A DNA stretch of 64,000 nucleotides from Mycobacterium sp. (GCF_004298145.1 NZ_SCRH01000047.1:62001-126000); one strand, 5' to 3'; positions 51,135 through 60,332 are shown, counted from the first letter of the stretch. A program made the numbers and translations. The notes: a model not told the origin generated them from the letters alone.

Positions 51135-52194
51135 ATGGGGATCGATGACCGTTCGCGTGCCGCGGCACCCCAGTGACATCACCGCTGCTTGGATGTCGGA
51201 GGTGTTGGGGGCAGAGGTCGCCCAGGTGACGATCACCGAGACCATCGGCGGCACCGCAACCAAAATCCTGCTGCGCATCGACTACGCCGGCCCCACCGAT
51301 CTGCCGACGACGATGTGCCTGAAGGCCGGCATGGGCGAGCACGCGCCGTTCATGGCCCAAGTCGGGATCTACGCCACCGAAGCGCTGTTTTTCCGTGACG
51401 AGGTCAAGCGCAGCAACGTTCATGCACCGCAAGCTTACTGGGCCGACATCGACGACGAACTGTTCGGTGCAGTTCTGATCGAGGACTTGAGCCGCCCGTC
51501 GGTCCGCTTCTGTTCAGGCCGTTTCCCGTTGAGCGCCGACGAAGCGGCTTCGGTGCTGGACAATGTGGCATTACTGCACGCTGGATGCTGGAACAGCCCG
51601 TGGCTGGAAACCGCCGACTGGCTGGAGCACTTCGCGAGTCCCAACAGCAAAGGACGCGCGTACTTTTCGATGCTTGGACTCGATGTGGTCCAACAGTTCA
51701 TCGACAACCGTGCGGACATGCTTCCGGCCGAACTGAACCGAGCGCAACGATGCATCGACCTCTTCTGGGGTTTCGTCGCGACTTCGGAAAAGGGGCCGCA
51801 AACGCTGTTGCACGGGGATCTACACGTCGGCAATGTGTACTTCGACGGTGCGCAAGCGGCGATGTGCGACTGGCAGGTTCTAGGCCGCGGATCACCCGCC
51901 TTCGACCTGGCTTATTTCATCGGCTCGGCGCTGACGATCGAAGAACGACGAGCGGCCGAGCGTGAATTGTTGCGCCACTACCTCAACGCCCTTGGCGCCG
52001 CGGGCGTTGCCGACGTACCCGGTGAGGACGAGCTATGGCTGCTGTACCGCGCCCACATGGCCTACGGATTGATGGCATGGCTGACCAACCCCGAGGCGTT
52101 TCAGGCGGGCGACATCATCGCCCAGGTCATCCCGAGATTCGCAACTGCCGTAGTCGATCTCGATACCGCGCAGGCCGTCGGTCTGACGCAATGA
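51109..52194 (+). CDS. APH-like phosphotransferase (kinase fold)
   Basis: A 361-aa kinase-fold protein with an intact catalytic loop LLHGDLHVGNVYF and metal-binding segment CDWQVLGRGSPAFDLAYF. The GTG at 51109 (AGGAAG upstream) is used; an ATG at 51145 is the alternative. It is the second APH-type kinase in the window, and unlike the one at 44789 it keeps the HGD histidine. It may phosphorylate a hydroxyacyl-CoA or an alcohol intermediate; the family also includes antibiotic and ecdysteroid kinases. Confidence 0.85.
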   Translation: MSASAPPGEWGSMTVRVPRHPSDITAAWMSEVLGAEVAQVTITETIGGTATKILLRIDYAGPTDLPTTMCLKAGMGEHAPFMAQVGIYATEALFFRDEVKRSNVHAPQAYWADIDDELFGAVLIEDLSRPSVRFCSGRFPLSADEAASVLDNVALLHAGCWNSPWLETADWLEHFASPNSKGRAYFSMLGLDVVQQFIDNRADMLPAELNRAQRCIDLFWGFVATSEKGPQTLLHGDLHVGNVYFDGAQAAMCDWQVLGRGSPAFDLAYFIGSALTIEERRAAERELLRHYLNALGAAGVADVPGEDELWLLYRAHMAYGLMAWLTNPEAFQAGDIIAQVIPRFATAVVDLDTAQAVGLTQ

Positions 52195-52231
52195 CCGCCC
52201 TGCGCCCCTACGACCCGATTGGGAGAAACCT

Positions 52232-52678
52232 ATGAGCGCACCCATCGACACCCTTTGTTCATATAGAGAAGAGCTTGTACTACGGCATATCGACGCCGAA
52301 AACCGCAACGACGCTGATACGGCACTTGCAACTTTCACCCGACCCAAGTACGACCTCACAGCGGTCGAAGGTCCGGTGATCGAGGGGAAAGGGCCCGTTC
52401 ACGATCTCATCGCATCGTTCGGCACCTCGCTGCCATCGATCAACTACGTCGCGCGTCACATTCACCACGCCGACCACGCCGTGATCGTCGAATATCAGAT
52501 CACCGGACGGCATGACGGCGAATACAACGGGATTGAGCCCACGGGTTCCGTTGTCGACTATCCCGCGATCGCGGTATACGAGTTCGATGGGCCGGATCTG
52601 GTCTGTGAACGGATGTACGTCAACCTGCGTGGCCTCGAAGCGCAGCTTCGAGGTATGGGTGGGCAGACAACCGCCTAA
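52232..52678 (+). CDS. SnoaL-like (NTF2-fold) protein
   Basis: A 148-aa small protein with the SnoaL_2-type fold: HIDAENRNDADTALATF at the N-terminus, VARHIHHADHAVIVEYQITG and DYPAIAVYEFDG in the middle. GGGAGAAACC precedes the ATG. Members are small isomerases, dehydratases or ligand-binding proteins. It is the last gene before an AT-rich promoter at 52748. Confidence 0.85.
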   Translation: MSAPIDTLCSYREELVLRHIDAENRNDADTALATFTRPKYDLTAVEGPVIEGKGPVHDLIASFGTSLPSINYVARHIHHADHAVIVEYQITGRHDGEYNGIEPTGSVVDYPAIAVYEFDGPDLVCERMYVNLRGLEAQLRGMGGQTTA

Positions 52679-52747
52679 TCGGTTCCTGGAGACTGACCGG
52701 AGCAGGAATACCACGCATGAGGGGGGCGTTGGCCGATCTCGAGCTGC

Positions 52748-52776
52748 TTGACGGTAAATTATTTAAACGATAACGT
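52748..52776 (+). promoter_or_regulatory. promoter with palindromic operator in the spacer (copy 1)
   Basis: TTGACG (-35) at 52748-52753 and TAACGT (-10) at 52771-52776 are 17 bases apart. The spacer holds TAAATTATTTA. The first 26 bases match the copy at 54515 at 24 positions. It drives the DUF35/thiolase-like pair. Confidence 0.65.
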
Positions 52777-52851
52777 ACTGATCAGTGCCTTCTCGCGGGA
52801 AGTTAGGTATGCCTGCGGAAATGGGCCTCGCGCCAGTCGAGGTGCGCACCG

Positions 52852-53295
52852 TTGACCCATCATTTCGGACGAAAGTGTCTCAAGTTGAGCGCCAGCAAGC
52901 AGCAGCCTGTCGCCGAAGGACTATTCACCTGGCCTTCTGACGAACCTCAGCTCATCGGATCCGAGCGCGACGGGCGGTATTCATTTCCCGCACGGCCCAA
53001 CGAGAATCAGGTCCTGCTGAAGCGGCGCGGTACCTTGTGGGGCTTCACCACTCAGCAGTTCCGGCCGCCCTCGCCGCCCTACGACGGCGACGACACGGCC
53101 GAGACGTTCGAACCTTACGCGCTCGGTTACGTCGAATTGCCTGGGCAATTGATGGTGCAGGCGCGATTCACCGAGTCCAGCTCCGACAAGTTGACGATCG
53201 GTCAGCAGATGGAACTCAGGGTTGTCCCTTACACCGTCCGTCCGGACGGTACCGAGATCCTTACCTTCGCATTCGCGCCAGTGGAAGGGAATTAA
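52852..53295 (+). CDS. DUF35 OB-fold protein lacking the zinc-ribbon cysteines
   Basis: A 147-aa DUF35-family protein. The OB-fold half is clear (FEPYALGYVELPG then VVPYTVRPDGTEI). The N-terminal ribbon normally has two CxxC pairs; here it reads LIGSERDGRYSFPARPNE, with no cysteine. The protein therefore cannot bind zinc in the usual way. The start is uncertain: TTG at 52852 or TTG at 52885, neither with a good ribosome site. It is coupled to the thiolase-like gene at 53295 and is paralogous to the pair at 18318/18764. Confidence 0.8.
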   Translation: MTHHFGRKCLKLSASKQQPVAEGLFTWPSDEPQLIGSERDGRYSFPARPNENQVLLKRRGTLWGFTTQQFRPPSPPYDGDDTAETFEPYALGYVELPGQLMVQARFTESSSDKLTIGQQMELRVVPYTVRPDGTEILTFAFAPVEGN

Positions 53296-54443
53296 TGATG
53301 ACCGGCGTTGCGATTGTTGGTGTCGGCCTACATCCTTTCGGGCGCTACGGGGACAAGCTTTGTCTACAGATGGGTGCCGAGGCCGCACAGGCGGCGCTCG
53401 CCGACGCCGGCACCGAGTGGTCGCGCATCCAGGCCGCCTACGTCGGTAGCTACGAGGTATCCAATCCCGATGCCGTCGTGGGATGGCTCGGATTGACGGG
53501 CATACCGGTGCGCGGTGTGTTCAACGGCTGCGCGACCGGTGGCACATCACTTCAAATGGCGGCGCAGGCAATTCGCCATGGCGAGGCTGATGTCGCGATG
53601 GCGATCGGGATGGACAAGCATCCGCGTGGTGCTTTCGCCGCCGACCCCTCCGTGGTCGGACTGCCGAGCTGGTACGGCCAGACGGGGATGTTTCTCACTA
53701 CCCACTTCTTTGGCACAAAGATCAACCGCTACATGCACGAGTACGGAGTGACCACCGGGACACTGGCGCGTGTCGCCGCCAAGAATCTCGCCAATGGCGC
53801 AATCAATCCGCAAGCGTGGCGGCGAAAGGCGATTTCGGTCGAGGAAATCCTGCACTCCGATGTGGTGAACTACCCGCTGACTCGTTACATGTACTGCAAC
53901 CCCGACGAAGGAGCGGCCGCACTGGTCTTGTGCCGCGCCGACCTGGCTGAACGGTTCACCTCCAAGCCGGTCTACGTGCGGGCGGCGGAATTGCGCACTC
54001 GTCGTGACGGGGCATTCGAGGTGCAAAGTCCATCATTGCCGTTGCAGAGTTCTCCCAGTCCGACCGCCGATGCGTCGCGGGCGGCCTACGAGATCGCCGG
54101 TATCGGCCCTGAGGACGTTGACGTCGCTCAGCTGCAGGACACTGACGCCGGATCGGAGGTAATCCACATGGCCGAGAACGGGTTCTGCGCCGACGGCGAA
54201 CAGGAGAAGTGGATTGCCGACGGCGACACCGAGATCGGTGGCCGGTTACCGGTCAACACCGACGGCGGGCTGATTGCGAACGGCGAGCCGATTGGGGCAT
54301 CCGGCCTGCGCCAGGTCTACGAGATCGTCCTCCAGTTGCAGGGTCGTGCCGGCAAACGCCAGGTTTCCAACGATCCCCGCGTCGGCTATACCCACCTATA
54401 CGGTGCACCGGGCGCCTCGGCGGTGTCGATTTTGTCACGCTAA
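53295..54443 (+). CDS. thiolase-fold lipid-transfer-type protein, keeps Cys, lacks GHP histidine
   Basis: A 382-aa thiolase-superfamily protein that starts on the last base of the DUF35 stop (TAATG). GVFNGCATGGTS holds the nucleophile-type Cys79. At the C-terminal end the usual GHPxGATG reads GEPIGASG, with His changed to Glu. So unlike its paralog at 18764 it keeps the Cys but loses the His. With the DUF35 partner it probably forms an aldolase or thioesterase-like complex; the reaction is inferred. Confidence 0.85.
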   Translation: MMTGVAIVGVGLHPFGRYGDKLCLQMGAEAAQAALADAGTEWSRIQAAYVGSYEVSNPDAVVGWLGLTGIPVRGVFNGCATGGTSLQMAAQAIRHGEADVAMAIGMDKHPRGAFAADPSVVGLPSWYGQTGMFLTTHFFGTKINRYMHEYGVTTGTLARVAAKNLANGAINPQAWRRKAISVEEILHSDVVNYPLTRYMYCNPDEGAAALVLCRADLAERFTSKPVYVRAAELRTRRDGAFEVQSPSLPLQSSPSPTADASRAAYEIAGIGPEDVDVAQLQDTDAGSEVIHMAENGFCADGEQEKWIADGDTEIGGRLPVNTDGGLIANGEPIGASGLRQVYEIVLQLQGRAGKRQVSNDPRVGYTHLYGAPGASAVSILSR

Positions 54444-54514
54444 GGCCCACCGACGGTTGTCTAGCTGCCAGTAAGTGCTGCCGTTCACGTGACCGGTGCA
54501 TCAACGATCATGCC

Positions 54515-54543
54515 TTGACGTTAAATTATTTAACCGATAAATT
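54515..54543 (+). promoter_or_regulatory. promoter with palindromic operator in the spacer (copy 2)
   Basis: TTGACG (-35) at 54515-54520 and TAAATT (-10) at 54538-54543 are 17 bases apart. The spacer contains the perfect palindrome TTAAAT-T-ATTTAA (54521-54533). It drives the P450/ferredoxin operon at 54631. Confidence 0.7.
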
Positions 54544-54630
54544 GCCTGATAGAAGTGCTGCATGTGGACGCGTTTCAGTGCGGCCGCATCACATACGTGG
54601 CGGAAATCTCACGGGTGAGGCAGGGGAGAT

Positions 54631-55845
54631 ATGGAAACCGCATCACGATTCGACGCCCGGCTGGCCCCGGTTACCCAACGTGTCAAGAGCATGGCGACGC
54701 CGCAAACCTTCTTCAGTGACAAAGCCGGAAACGTTCGTGCCGAACGCGCCGACGGTGTGGTCACTCTGTACCGGCACGAGGACATCATCAAGATCAACCG
54801 TCATCCCGCGATACTCGGCACCGGCGGCAGGGGTGGGACTTTCGGCAACGACAACCCGCTGATTCCACTCGAGATTGACGGCGAGGAGCACAAGAAATGG
54901 CGGCGCCTACTCGACCCGTTGTTCGCTCCGAAACAGATCGCCTTCCTCGAATCATCGGTGCGGGATCGCGCGTGCGCGCTCATCGATGCATTCATCGATC
55001 AAGGTAAGGTCGAACTGACCGAGGCATTCTGTGTCCCACTTCCCTGCCTGACGTTCCTCAACTTGGTCGGCGCGCCGGTCGAAGACCTCGATTTCTTCCT
55101 CGAGTTCAAGAACAACGTCGTCCATCCCAAGGGTGACACCATCGAAGAGATGGACGCCAACATGACCATCGCCGGCGCGAAGCTGCTGGAATACTTCGTG
55201 GACTTCATCGCCGAGCGCCGCCAAGATGCCGAGCCCAAGGGCGACCTGATTGCAGTCCTGATGGAGTCGGAAGTCGACGGATCACCACTGACCGATCAGG
55301 AACTGCTGAACATCATGTTCCTGCTGATGTTCGCAGGTCTGGACACTGTCACGGCGTCGTTATCGTGCGTCTTCGCCTGGCTTGGCCAGCATCCCGGCGA
55401 GCGTGACCGGTTGGTCGCTGACCCGTTGCTGATCCCCACGGCCGTGGAAGAGATCATGCGCTACGAGTCGCCAGTTCCCTCCGGACAGCGTTATGCGGAG
55501 GAAGACATCGACCTCGGTGACGGCCTGGTAGTCGAAGCAGGCGAAGCAATTCACGCCATCTGGGCCGCGGCCAATGTCGATCCCACAGCGTACGACGATC
55601 CGCTCACCGTCAATTTCGACCGCGGACGGACAAGTCATATCGTGTTCGCCAGTGGCACACACCGGTGCCTCGGCTCTCATCTTGCACGAATGGAATTGCG
55701 CATCGCCACCGAGGAATTGCTCACGCGCATTCCCGACTTCCATGTCACGCCTGGGGAGGAGCTCTTGTACGACAACGTCTCAGTCCGCACGGTCACCCGC
55801 CTTCCTATTTCCTTTGCAGCGCAATCAGTTTCATCCGGCACTTAA
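54631..55845 (+). CDS. cytochrome P450
   Basis: A 404-aa soluble P450 closely related to the one at 21042 along its whole length, e.g. IPLEIDGEEHKKWRRLLDP and YESPVPSGQRYAEEDIDLG. The I helix FAGLDTVTA, EEIMR and FASGTHRCLGSHLA with Cys346 are intact. The ATG at 54631 has GGGGAGAT upstream. It is followed 26 bases later by its likely redox partner, a [3Fe-4S] ferredoxin. The two P450 paralogs belong to the two duplicated modules. Confidence 0.94.
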   Translation: METASRFDARLAPVTQRVKSMATPQTFFSDKAGNVRAERADGVVTLYRHEDIIKINRHPAILGTGGRGGTFGNDNPLIPLEIDGEEHKKWRRLLDPLFAPKQIAFLESSVRDRACALIDAFIDQGKVELTEAFCVPLPCLTFLNLVGAPVEDLDFFLEFKNNVVHPKGDTIEEMDANMTIAGAKLLEYFVDFIAERRQDAEPKGDLIAVLMESEVDGSPLTDQELLNIMFLLMFAGLDTVTASLSCVFAWLGQHPGERDRLVADPLLIPTAVEEIMRYESPVPSGQRYAEEDIDLGDGLVVEAGEAIHAIWAAANVDPTAYDDPLTVNFDRGRTSHIVFASGTHRCLGSHLARMELRIATEELLTRIPDFHVTPGEELLYDNVSVRTVTRLPISFAAQSVSSGT

Positions 55846-55871
55846 CCTCCGGCACGACGCATAAGGAGAGA

Positions 55872-56081
55872 ATGTCTTTGAAGATTCGGCTCGATTCCGA
55901 CAGGTGTGTTGGGCATGCCCAGTGCTATGCGGTAAATCCCGACATGTTCCCGCTCGACGATGCCGGCTACAGCACATTGCAAGCTCACATCGTTCGTCCC
56001 GAGGACGTCGATATCGCGCGTGCCGGGGTCTCGGCCTGTCCGGAACAGGCTTTGATCCTCGAGGACGATGATCAGCCCTGA
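55872..56081 (+). CDS. [3Fe-4S] ferredoxin, P450 redox partner
   Basis: A 69-aa ferredoxin. Cluster ligands are Cys12 and Cys18 (RCVGHAQCYA) and Cys56 (SACPEQA); His15 stands where a fourth cysteine of a [4Fe-4S] protein would be, which is typical of P450-associated [3Fe-4S] ferredoxins. The start at 55872 has AAGGAGAG upstream. It delivers electrons to the P450 encoded just before it; no ferredoxin reductase is in the window. Confidence 0.95.
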   Translation: MSLKIRLDSDRCVGHAQCYAVNPDMFPLDDAGYSTLQAHIVRPEDVDIARAGVSACPEQALILEDDDQP

Positions 56082-56160
56082 GGGTGTGAGCCGGATCGGC
56101 TGGTGGATCGTTGTGCGCGCCTGATCCCGTAGAGCCCACGACGTCGAAACGCCGGATCCC

Positions 56161-56946
56161 GTGGAGGAAAGGTTCGGGATCGAGACGCTCGATTATCAAC
56201 AAGGGGATGCCACGGCGATCCTGCGGCTACCGATTCGCGGGCTGCGAAATCCGATTACAAACGAACCGACTCTCGCCCCGCTGGCGCTGCTCGTCGACGA
56301 TGCTGGCAGTACCGCCACGTACGCGTGTCGTGGCAGACGTTGGCGGGTCACGTCGGAGCTGAGCATGCAGTTCGTTGCGGGTGCTGAATCGCTTGTCGAA
56401 TGCGGTCTCGACGAGTACGTGCTCGCAAATGCCCGAATATTGAGCGCAACCCCTGGCAGTGCACTAGCCGAGTGCACACTGATGTTCGGCCCCAAACTAA
56501 TTGGGGTGGCAACTGTACGGTCGGTGTACATCTCGGGGCACGTGGCCACTACCCACCGCCCATCCGAGACATTGGTGAAGACATCATGCACGTCGCTCGC
56601 CGAGCTCATGGCAGTCACGCCCTCGCCGGACGCGATATCGCGCTATACACTAAAGCAATTGCCCGATCCGATGGTCTTCAATGCAAAGGGGACGGTGCAC
56701 GGAGGGGTGTCGGCCACGGCTGCCGAACTAGTTGCCAGCGCTGCTATCTGGGGTGAGACCTCTGGTGGCGGGTTTCGTTCAGGGTCTCTGCACGTCAATT
56801 TCCTGCGGCCATTCATCGCCGATGCCGATTCATGTTACCGGGGATCCGTCGTGCATGCGGGTTCAACAGTCGCCGTCGCCGAAGCGCAAGCAATCGCATC
56901 AAACGGCAAGATAGTGGTCACAGCACAGTTCACCGAATATCGATAG
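56161..56946 (+). CDS. double-hotdog acyl-CoA thioesterase-like protein
   Basis: A 261-aa protein with two hotdog repeats. The second has the active-site helix TVHGGVSATAAELVAS and the strand HVNFLRPFIADAD, the first is degenerate (LTLAP, MQFVAGAESLVE). GTG at 56161 is the likely start. It probably hydrolyses an acyl-CoA or acts as an acyl-CoA-binding protein. It lies 79 bases after the ferredoxin and 91 before a racemase-like gene. Confidence 0.82.
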   Translation: MEERFGIETLDYQQGDATAILRLPIRGLRNPITNEPTLAPLALLVDDAGSTATYACRGRRWRVTSELSMQFVAGAESLVECGLDEYVLANARILSATPGSALAECTLMFGPKLIGVATVRSVYISGHVATTHRPSETLVKTSCTSLAELMAVTPSPDAISRYTLKQLPDPMVFNAKGTVHGGVSATAAELVASAAIWGETSGGGFRSGSLHVNFLRPFIADADSCYRGSVVHAGSTVAVAEAQAIASNGKIVVTAQFTEYR

Positions 56947-57037
56947 ATGTAGGGGCAGAATCGATTTCATTATACGAGCTTTTGGGCGCCTCCGGCCGAG
57001 CGGCAGATCGCACATCCAGGGAGTCGTAGGAGGAATC

Positions 57038-58150
57038 TTGGGGCCACTGGCAGGACTGAGGGTCATCGAAGTCACCAATTTGGCACCGGTGCCATTCGGC
57101 TGCATGGTATTGGCGGATTTGGGAGCACAGGTGGTCCGGATCGACCGTCCCAAACGGGCCGGGCCCACCCTTCAACCACCACCCGGACCGCTGGATCGTG
57201 GTAAGTACGTTCTGAGCCTCGACATCAAAGCTGTTGAGGGCAAGGAGAGGTTGCTTGCGATCGCTGAGCACGCCGACGTCTTCGTGGAGGGCTTTCGGCC
57301 AGGTGTGGCAGAGCGATTCGGGATCGGACCGGCCGACGTTCAATCCCGTAATCCTGGGATCATCTACGGCAGAATGACCGGCTGGGGCCAGCAGGGCCCC
57401 CTGGCCCACATTGCCGGCCACGACATCAATTACATCGCGGTCGCCGGTGCTTTAGATCTGATCGGCCGTCCTGGTCAATCGCCGGTACCACCAGGCAACC
57501 TTCTGGGTGATGTCGCGGGTGGCGGAATGTTGTTGGCACTAGGTATTTTGGCAGCGTTGCACGAACGGCACACCTCAGGCCACGGCCAGGTCGTCGACGC
57601 GGCAATGGTGGATGGCGCTGCGCTCTACACCGCATTCATGCACGGCATGCACGCCGCCGGCTTGTGGAACGGGCCCCGCGGCCACAACGTGGTTGACGGT
57701 GCGGCTCCGTTTTATGACTCCTACCAGTGTGCTGACGGCGCCTACATCGCAGTCGGATGCTTTGAGCCCCAGCTCTCTCGTGAGTTGCTCGAAAAGCTGG
57801 ATATCGACCATGCGGCCGTTCCGGCGCAGATGGATCGCGCCGGATGGCCGATGCTGCGCCAGGCACTCGGTGAGAGGTTCAAACAACGCTCACGTGACGA
57901 GTGGGCTCGTTTCTTCGCCGACTCCGACGCATGCGTGACGCCGGTGCTTAGCCCATGGGAAGCGCACAATCATCCCCATCATCGCTCACGGAAATCCTTC
58001 ATCGAGGTGGCCGGCCTTGTGCAGCCGGCGCCGGCGCCGCGGTTCGAACGAACCCCGCCGCCGACACCGGGTCCCCCTGTCGACAGCAGAGCGTCTGTCG
58101 AAGAGTTGCTCTCGAGTTGGGGAGTCCCGGATGCGTCTGCCGCCGTCTGA
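57038..58150 (+). CDS. alpha-methylacyl-CoA racemase-like protein (AMACR/MCR)
   Basis: A 370-aa CaiB-family enzyme of the alpha-methylacyl-CoA racemase type. The racemase residues can be placed: His128 in IAGHDINY, Asp158 in NLLGDVAGG and the Glu in GCFEPQ, with the GFRPGV arginine. These correspond to His126, Asp156, Glu241 and Arg91 of M. tuberculosis MCR. It inverts the configuration of a 2-methylacyl-CoA so that it can be dehydrogenated, a step needed for branched side chains. GTAGGAGG precedes a TTG start. Confidence 0.88.
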   Translation: MGPLAGLRVIEVTNLAPVPFGCMVLADLGAQVVRIDRPKRAGPTLQPPPGPLDRGKYVLSLDIKAVEGKERLLAIAEHADVFVEGFRPGVAERFGIGPADVQSRNPGIIYGRMTGWGQQGPLAHIAGHDINYIAVAGALDLIGRPGQSPVPPGNLLGDVAGGGMLLALGILAALHERHTSGHGQVVDAAMVDGAALYTAFMHGMHAAGLWNGPRGHNVVDGAAPFYDSYQCADGAYIAVGCFEPQLSRELLEKLDIDHAAVPAQMDRAGWPMLRQALGERFKQRSRDEWARFFADSDACVTPVLSPWEAHNHPHHRSRKSFIEVAGLVQPAPAPRFERTPPPTPGPPVDSRASVEELLSSWGVPDASAAV

Positions 58151-58192
58151 CCGTGAGGCGGTGGTTGTCTTTGCGAGGGCCGCGGGCATGCG

Positions 58193-58951
58193 GTGAAGGT
58201 CGGCTGTTGGCGGCTGCACGACCGGATCGCCCGCTTATCAACAGCGAGATCGCCTCGACCGAGGAACACGGCGCCGGCCCACTGCGGGCTGCCGGCCATG
58301 TGCTAATCGGAATGCGGGTCCCGAGGCGCTGACAAACGATGGCACGCTTGGCCGCACTGAGCGAAAGGGTGTTGGTAGGTCCGGTGGTGCTGCTATTACC
58401 GCTCTACGATCCGGCGATTCTCTCTAAGCAGTTGGCGGAGTTGGACCGCAGCAGAGGTGGCCGCATCGCCGTTGGCATCGGTGTAGGAGGGGAGTATCCG
58501 CTGGAGTTGACTGGCTGCGGTGTCTCATTGCACGACCGGGGACCGCGGACCGACGAGGCAATCGACCTCATGCGCGCGTTGTGGATGGACAGGCGCGGCA
58601 ACCACGAAAGTCGTTACTGGCCTGCGCTCGACGCCACCGTCGGCCCACCGCCAATACGATGTGGAGGTCCGCCGATCGTCGTGGCCGGACGTAAACGCCC
58701 GGCGACGTGCCGCGCTGCTCGTCGTGGCGACGGGGGATGCCCTTCTGGTCTCTCCCCGGAGATATGCAGAGTCGGTGAACGTCATCGCCTTCGAGGCCGC
58801 CAGTGCGGGACGGGATTGGGCCGCGTTCGAATGGATGTGTTTCGTGTATGTCAGGGTCGACGATGATGCGTCGGCGGCGCGGCAGCGAGCGCTCAGTTTC
58901 ATCGGTGACGGTCAGGCGGGAAGCTTCCACGTCGATTCAATGCGGTGCTGA
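58193..58951 (+). pseudogene. decayed luciferase-like monooxygenase (LLM) with several frameshifts
   Basis: Pieces of one LLM protein lie in order in different plus-strand frames. They are GTG AAG GTC GGC (start), LLAAARPDRPLINSEIAS...AAGHVLIG, GPEALTND, then LAALSERVLVGPVVLLLPLYD...RTDEAIDLMRALW and PPIVVAGRK, and finally LLVSPRRYAESVNVIAF...RALSFIGDGQAGSF. Frame changes fall near 58205, 58310, 58340 and 58735. Each piece matches the LLM fold order, so it was once one gene. Sequencing error is less likely than decay because there are at least four lesions. Confidence 0.75.
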
Positions 58952-59120
58952 ACAAGATCGCGGCGGTGGGCGACCGGATACGGTAACCACGCGCTTACAC
59001 GTATACGTTGACACTGGGGTTGGTCACCCGGTTCTCGCCTGCTGTGCACACGGGTGCTCACAGAAGTAACCCCAAGGCTTTTGGCGCCGCGGCGGGTGAT
59101 CGGGGAATAGCCACTAAGCT

Positions 59121-60332
59121 TCACCATGCCACTGGCAGGGTGCGTCGGCCCCAGAAATTGAACGGTGCAATCCGTGTGGTGGGACCATCGAGTCGCAGAG
59201 TCGGGAAGCTGTCGAGCAGCGCGTTGACGGCGATGTGTGCCTCAAGCCGTGAAAGTTGGGCGCCGGGGCACACGTGTGCCCCACGGCCGAACGCGACGTG
59301 ACGGCGTAGTTCCTCGGGAGAGCGGTCAAGCCGAAATTCGTCTGGCTCGGTAAATACGTCCGGATCCCGGTTCGCTGAACCGTAATTGACGTGAATCTTG
59401 GACTTCGCCGGGATCGCGACGCCGCTGAGTTCGACGTCATGCAGGCTGGTTCGGAACATGCCCAGCACGGGAGCGTCGAAGCGGAGGCTTTCTTCGATCG
59501 CGCGGTCGACAAGCGAACGATCTACGACTAGCGCAGCCCAGAGGTGGGGTTGTTCCAGCAGTCGCCAGATCAGGTTTGTCAGAAGTGAAGTGGTGGTCTC
59601 GTTTCCTGCGAGCAGCAGGTTCATCAGGGAGTTCGAGATCTCCAGATCGGTCAGTGGCCGGCCATCTTCGGTACGGAACACTAGGAGGGTCGACATCAGA
59701 TCGTCGGGTATCAGTATTCCCAGATATTTGGGTCCTGGCTCCGCGACCGATTCGAGTGCGGCGCGGCGCGGCGCGAGTTGCTCATCCCAGTACTGGTTGA
59801 GTTCATCGACGATGCGATGGAATTCGCTGACGTCGGTGTTGTTCATGCCCTCTGCCATGAGCGTGTCGGACAGTTCCTTGAACCGATCGTGATCGCCGCT
59901 GACTCCCAACAGCCTGGCAATCACAGCCACCGGCAGGGGGGCGGCGAACAGGTCATGAAAGTCACCGGGGCCGTGCTGGCGCATGCCGTTGACGAGATCG
60001 TCGACTTGCGCGGTGATTTCAGGCTCGAGCGCAGCGATGCTGCGCGGTGTAAGCCCGGAGAGCACGGCGCGCCGGAACTTCAAATGTTCGGGACCATCGT
60101 TGTTGAAACCGACGCCGCGTTGGAACTGCGGTGAGATGCCATAGCGCGCGGTCCAATCGTCGCGGTTCATCGCGATCTCCACCACGTCGGCGTGTTTGAA
60201 CGCGGTGTAGAAGGGTGGCTCGTGGCCATCGAATCGGTGCACTGGACACTGTGCCCGCATGGCGGCATAGGCAGGGAAGGGGTTCTTCATGACTTGGGGT
60301 CCCAGGGGGTCGTAGATCGGGCAGCCGGGCAC
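59121..60332 (-). CDS. cytochrome P450
   Basis: A 403-aa soluble P450 with LLAGNETTTSLL (I helix), EESLR (ExxR) and FGRGAHVCPGAQLSRLE with Cys355. It is clearly different from the other three P450s (CPGAQLSR instead of CLGSHLAR). The ATG at 60332 lies 88 bases from a divergent TetR gene, so it is probably under that regulator. No ferredoxin gene is adjacent, so it must borrow one, perhaps that at 55872. Confidence 0.93.
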   Translation of the reverse strand: MPGCPIYDPLGPQVMKNPFPAYAAMRAQCPVHRFDGHEPPFYTAFKHADVVEIAMNRDDWTARYGISPQFQRGVGFNNDGPEHLKFRRAVLSGLTPRSIAALEPEITAQVDDLVNGMRQHGPGDFHDLFAAPLPVAVIARLLGVSGDHDRFKELSDTLMAEGMNNTDVSEFHRIVDELNQYWDEQLAPRRAALESVAEPGPKYLGILIPDDLMSTLLVFRTEDGRPLTDLEISNSLMNLLLAGNETTTSLLTNLIWRLLEQPHLWAALVVDRSLVDRAIEESLRFDAPVLGMFRTSLHDVELSGVAIPAKSKIHVNYGSANRDPDVFTEPDEFRLDRSPEELRRHVAFGRGAHVCPGAQLSRLEAHIAVNALLDSFPTLRLDGPTTRIAPFNFWGRRTLPVAW

